Source: Kangiella sp.
Lineage (GTDB): Bacteria; Pseudomonadota; Gammaproteobacteria; Enterobacterales; Kangiellaceae
Assembly: GCA_026195755.1 (NCBI GenBank)
Contig: JAPHRL010000221.1
Location: 1-6,531, forward strand
Length of the DNA stretch: 6,531 nt
Direction: 5' to 3'
Shown: in pieces, positions 5,605-6,531 of the stretch
Layout of the letters: every line of letters starts with the position of its first letter
Numbering within the stretch: the first letter of the stretch is position 1
Notes under the pieces: model-generated
What the model saw: only the letters and a program-made list of their open reading frames with translations
Database searches by the model: none
What the model was told of the DNA's origin: nothing
Made by a program: the position numbers and the translations under genes

Positions 5605-6240
5605 ATGGCGTTACCTTACCATTTGGCACAAGACGAGACCATTCAATGGTTCCTGAATCACTGTCAAAGACGTCGCTTCCCAGCGAAAAGTACCTTGATC
5701 TATGCCGGCGATTCGTCAAATACACTTTATTTCATGCTTGAAGGATCAGTAACCGTTCTGATTGAAGACGATGAAGGTCGTGAGCTAGTGCTTGCTTACC
5801 TTAATCCCGGAGATTTCTTTGGTGAAATGGGCTTGTTTACGGATGACCATGACCGTACTGCCTGGGTTCGCACCAAAACAGAATGTGAAGTGGCTGAGAT
5901 CAGCTATGACAAGTACCGTCAGCTAACTCGAGAAAATCCGGATGTTTTATTCCGCTTAGCCACTCAGTTGGCAACACGCCTGCGTAAAACCAGCCGTAAA
6001 GTAGGTGATCTGGCTTTCCTTGATGTAACTGGACGTGTGGCTCATGCGTTGCTTGAGCTAGCGAAAGAACCCGATGCAATGACGCACCCAGATGGTATGC
6101 AAATTAAAGTGACTCGTCAGGAACTCAGCCGTATTGTTGGCTGTTCGCGTGAAATGGTTGGACGGGTATTAAAAGCCCTTGAAGAAGAAGGCCATATTCA
6201 CGTTAAAGGTAAAACTATGGTGATCTTCGGAGCACGTTAG
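5605..6240 (+). CDS. crp: cAMP receptor protein, global regulator (Crp/Vfr)
   Basis: The 211-residue protein is a dimeric cAMP-activated transcription factor. The cyclic-nucleotide domain covers about residues 20-120 and includes the phosphate-binding cassette GEMGLF with Gly73, Glu74, Arg84 and Thr85 (Ser in E. coli). The central helix carries Thr129-Ser130, matching E. coli Thr127-Ser128 that contact the adenine base. The conserved hinge GDLAFLDVTGRVA and PDAMTHPDGMQIKVTRQE follow. The winged helix-turn-helix has recognition helix residues Arg182, Glu183 and Arg187, matching E. coli Arg180, Glu181 and Arg185, so the site should be the usual TGTGA-N6-TCACA. The C-terminus (HVKGKTMVIFG) is closer to Pseudomonas Vfr than to enterobacterial Crp. 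AGGA at 5594-5597, seven bases before the ATG, supports the start. It is transcribed alone and has its own terminator. Confidence 0.96.
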   Translation: MALPYHLAQDETIQWFLNHCQRRRFPAKSTLIYAGDSSNTLYFMLEGSVTVLIEDDEGRELVLAYLNPGDFFGEMGLFTDDHDRTAWVRTKTECEVAEISYDKYRQLTRENPDVLFRLATQLATRLRKTSRKVGDLAFLDVTGRVAHALLELAKEPDAMTHPDGMQIKVTRQELSRIVGCSREMVGRVLKALEEEGHIHVKGKTMVIFGAR

Positions 6241-6261
6241 TTTTATCAGCAAGTTGATATG

Positions 6262-6292
6262 AAAAAGCCATGTGGGGACACATGGCTTTTTT
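6262..6292 (+). terminator. Rho-independent terminator of crp
   Basis: GCCATGTG (6267-6274) and CACATGGC (6279-6286) form a perfect 8-bp stem with loop GGGA, followed by TTTTTT (6287-6292). The preceding AAAAA (6262-6266) can pair with the T-run, so it could also serve the opposite strand. It lies 21 bases after the crp stop. Confidence 0.95.
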
Positions 6293-6423
6293 GTTGGGTG
6301 ATTAATTCTCAACTTGCTCCCTGGGTCACGTAGTTGATGACCTGCAAAGTGAAATATCTTCAGAGACCGACAAGATCGCCAAGTTTGTTCTTCAACGCAC
6401 GCTTCATTAATAATAATCTCGTA

Positions 6424-6449
6424 TGGATTCCCGCCTTCGCGGGAATGAC
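6424..6449 (-). repeat. REP-like palindromic repeat, copy 3
   Basis: These 26 bases are identical to the reverse complement of copy 1 at 1889-1914, so this copy is intact while copy 2 has decayed. It stands alone between crp and the window end. The remainder of 6293-6531 shows no convincing gene or RNA. Confidence 0.9.
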
Positions 6450-6531
6450 GTGCCGGTGTACACTGTGCTCTGTGTTTACCTTAGTGAATCATAATTTGAT
6501 GAGTCCTAGATAACTAGCAAGTAAAGAATAA

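Noticed and set aside
6309..6407. Minus-strand frame with MKRALKNKLGDLVGL, a TGA, then RYFTLQVINYVTQGAS and a stop
   Set aside because: Considered as the broken tail of a gene. It is too short, has an in-frame stop and matches no family I recognise.
6337..6510. Plus-strand frame of 57 codons containing VWIPAFAGMT
   Set aside because: The WIPAFAGMT string is simply the translation of the REP-like repeat and is a well-known source of spurious gene calls. There is no ribosome site.

Overview
The window looks like ordinary chromosomal DNA from a gammaproteobacterium of moderate G+C. The evidence is a Crp/Vfr-type regulator very close to the enterobacterial and pseudomonad proteins, a divergent YhfA-like OsmC gene beside crp (the order known from E. 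coli), a beta/gamma-type AroE, and the CATTCCCGCGAAGGCGGGAAT repeat common in proteobacteria. A marine genus such as Kangiella is possible, but the sequence alone does not settle this.

Layout, left to right. Positions 2-748 (+) hold the 3' part of aroE, cut by the window edge, with a 13-bp tandem duplication across its stop codon. Positions 875-1294 (+) encode a small exported DUF3617 protein. It converges on a lipoprotein-type monohaem cytochrome c (1386-1838, -), with a perfect 10-bp hairpin between them. Positions 1888-1954 hold two inverted copies of a REP-like palindrome. Next come a Rho-independent terminator and katG (2053-4284, -), a catalase-peroxidase with a signal peptide and complete catalytic residues. 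A 372-bp non-coding gap (4285-4656) holds the probable katG promoter, a partial OxyR-like element and an unexplained hairpin ending in six T. Positions 4657-5058 and 5078-5476 (both -) form a two-gene operon, yhfA-like osmC followed by a VOC/glyoxalase-fold gene, divergent from crp (5605-6240, +). crp ends in a strong terminator. The last 240 bases carry a third copy of the REP-like repeat and no convincing gene.

The genes between 1386 and 5476 have a redox flavour: periplasmic peroxide removal (KatG), a small haem lipoprotein, a thiol-dependent OsmC-fold protein and a VOC-fold protein. They read as separate transcription units rather than one system. aroE belongs to aromatic amino-acid biosynthesis and crp to global cAMP-dependent regulation. 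I found no phage, transposase, CRISPR, toxin-antitoxin or defence module, and nothing I would call a new system. The observations most worth checking are the orphan hairpin at 4502-4573, the katG control region, and the Glu-to-Gln change at a usual metal-ligand position of the VOC protein.
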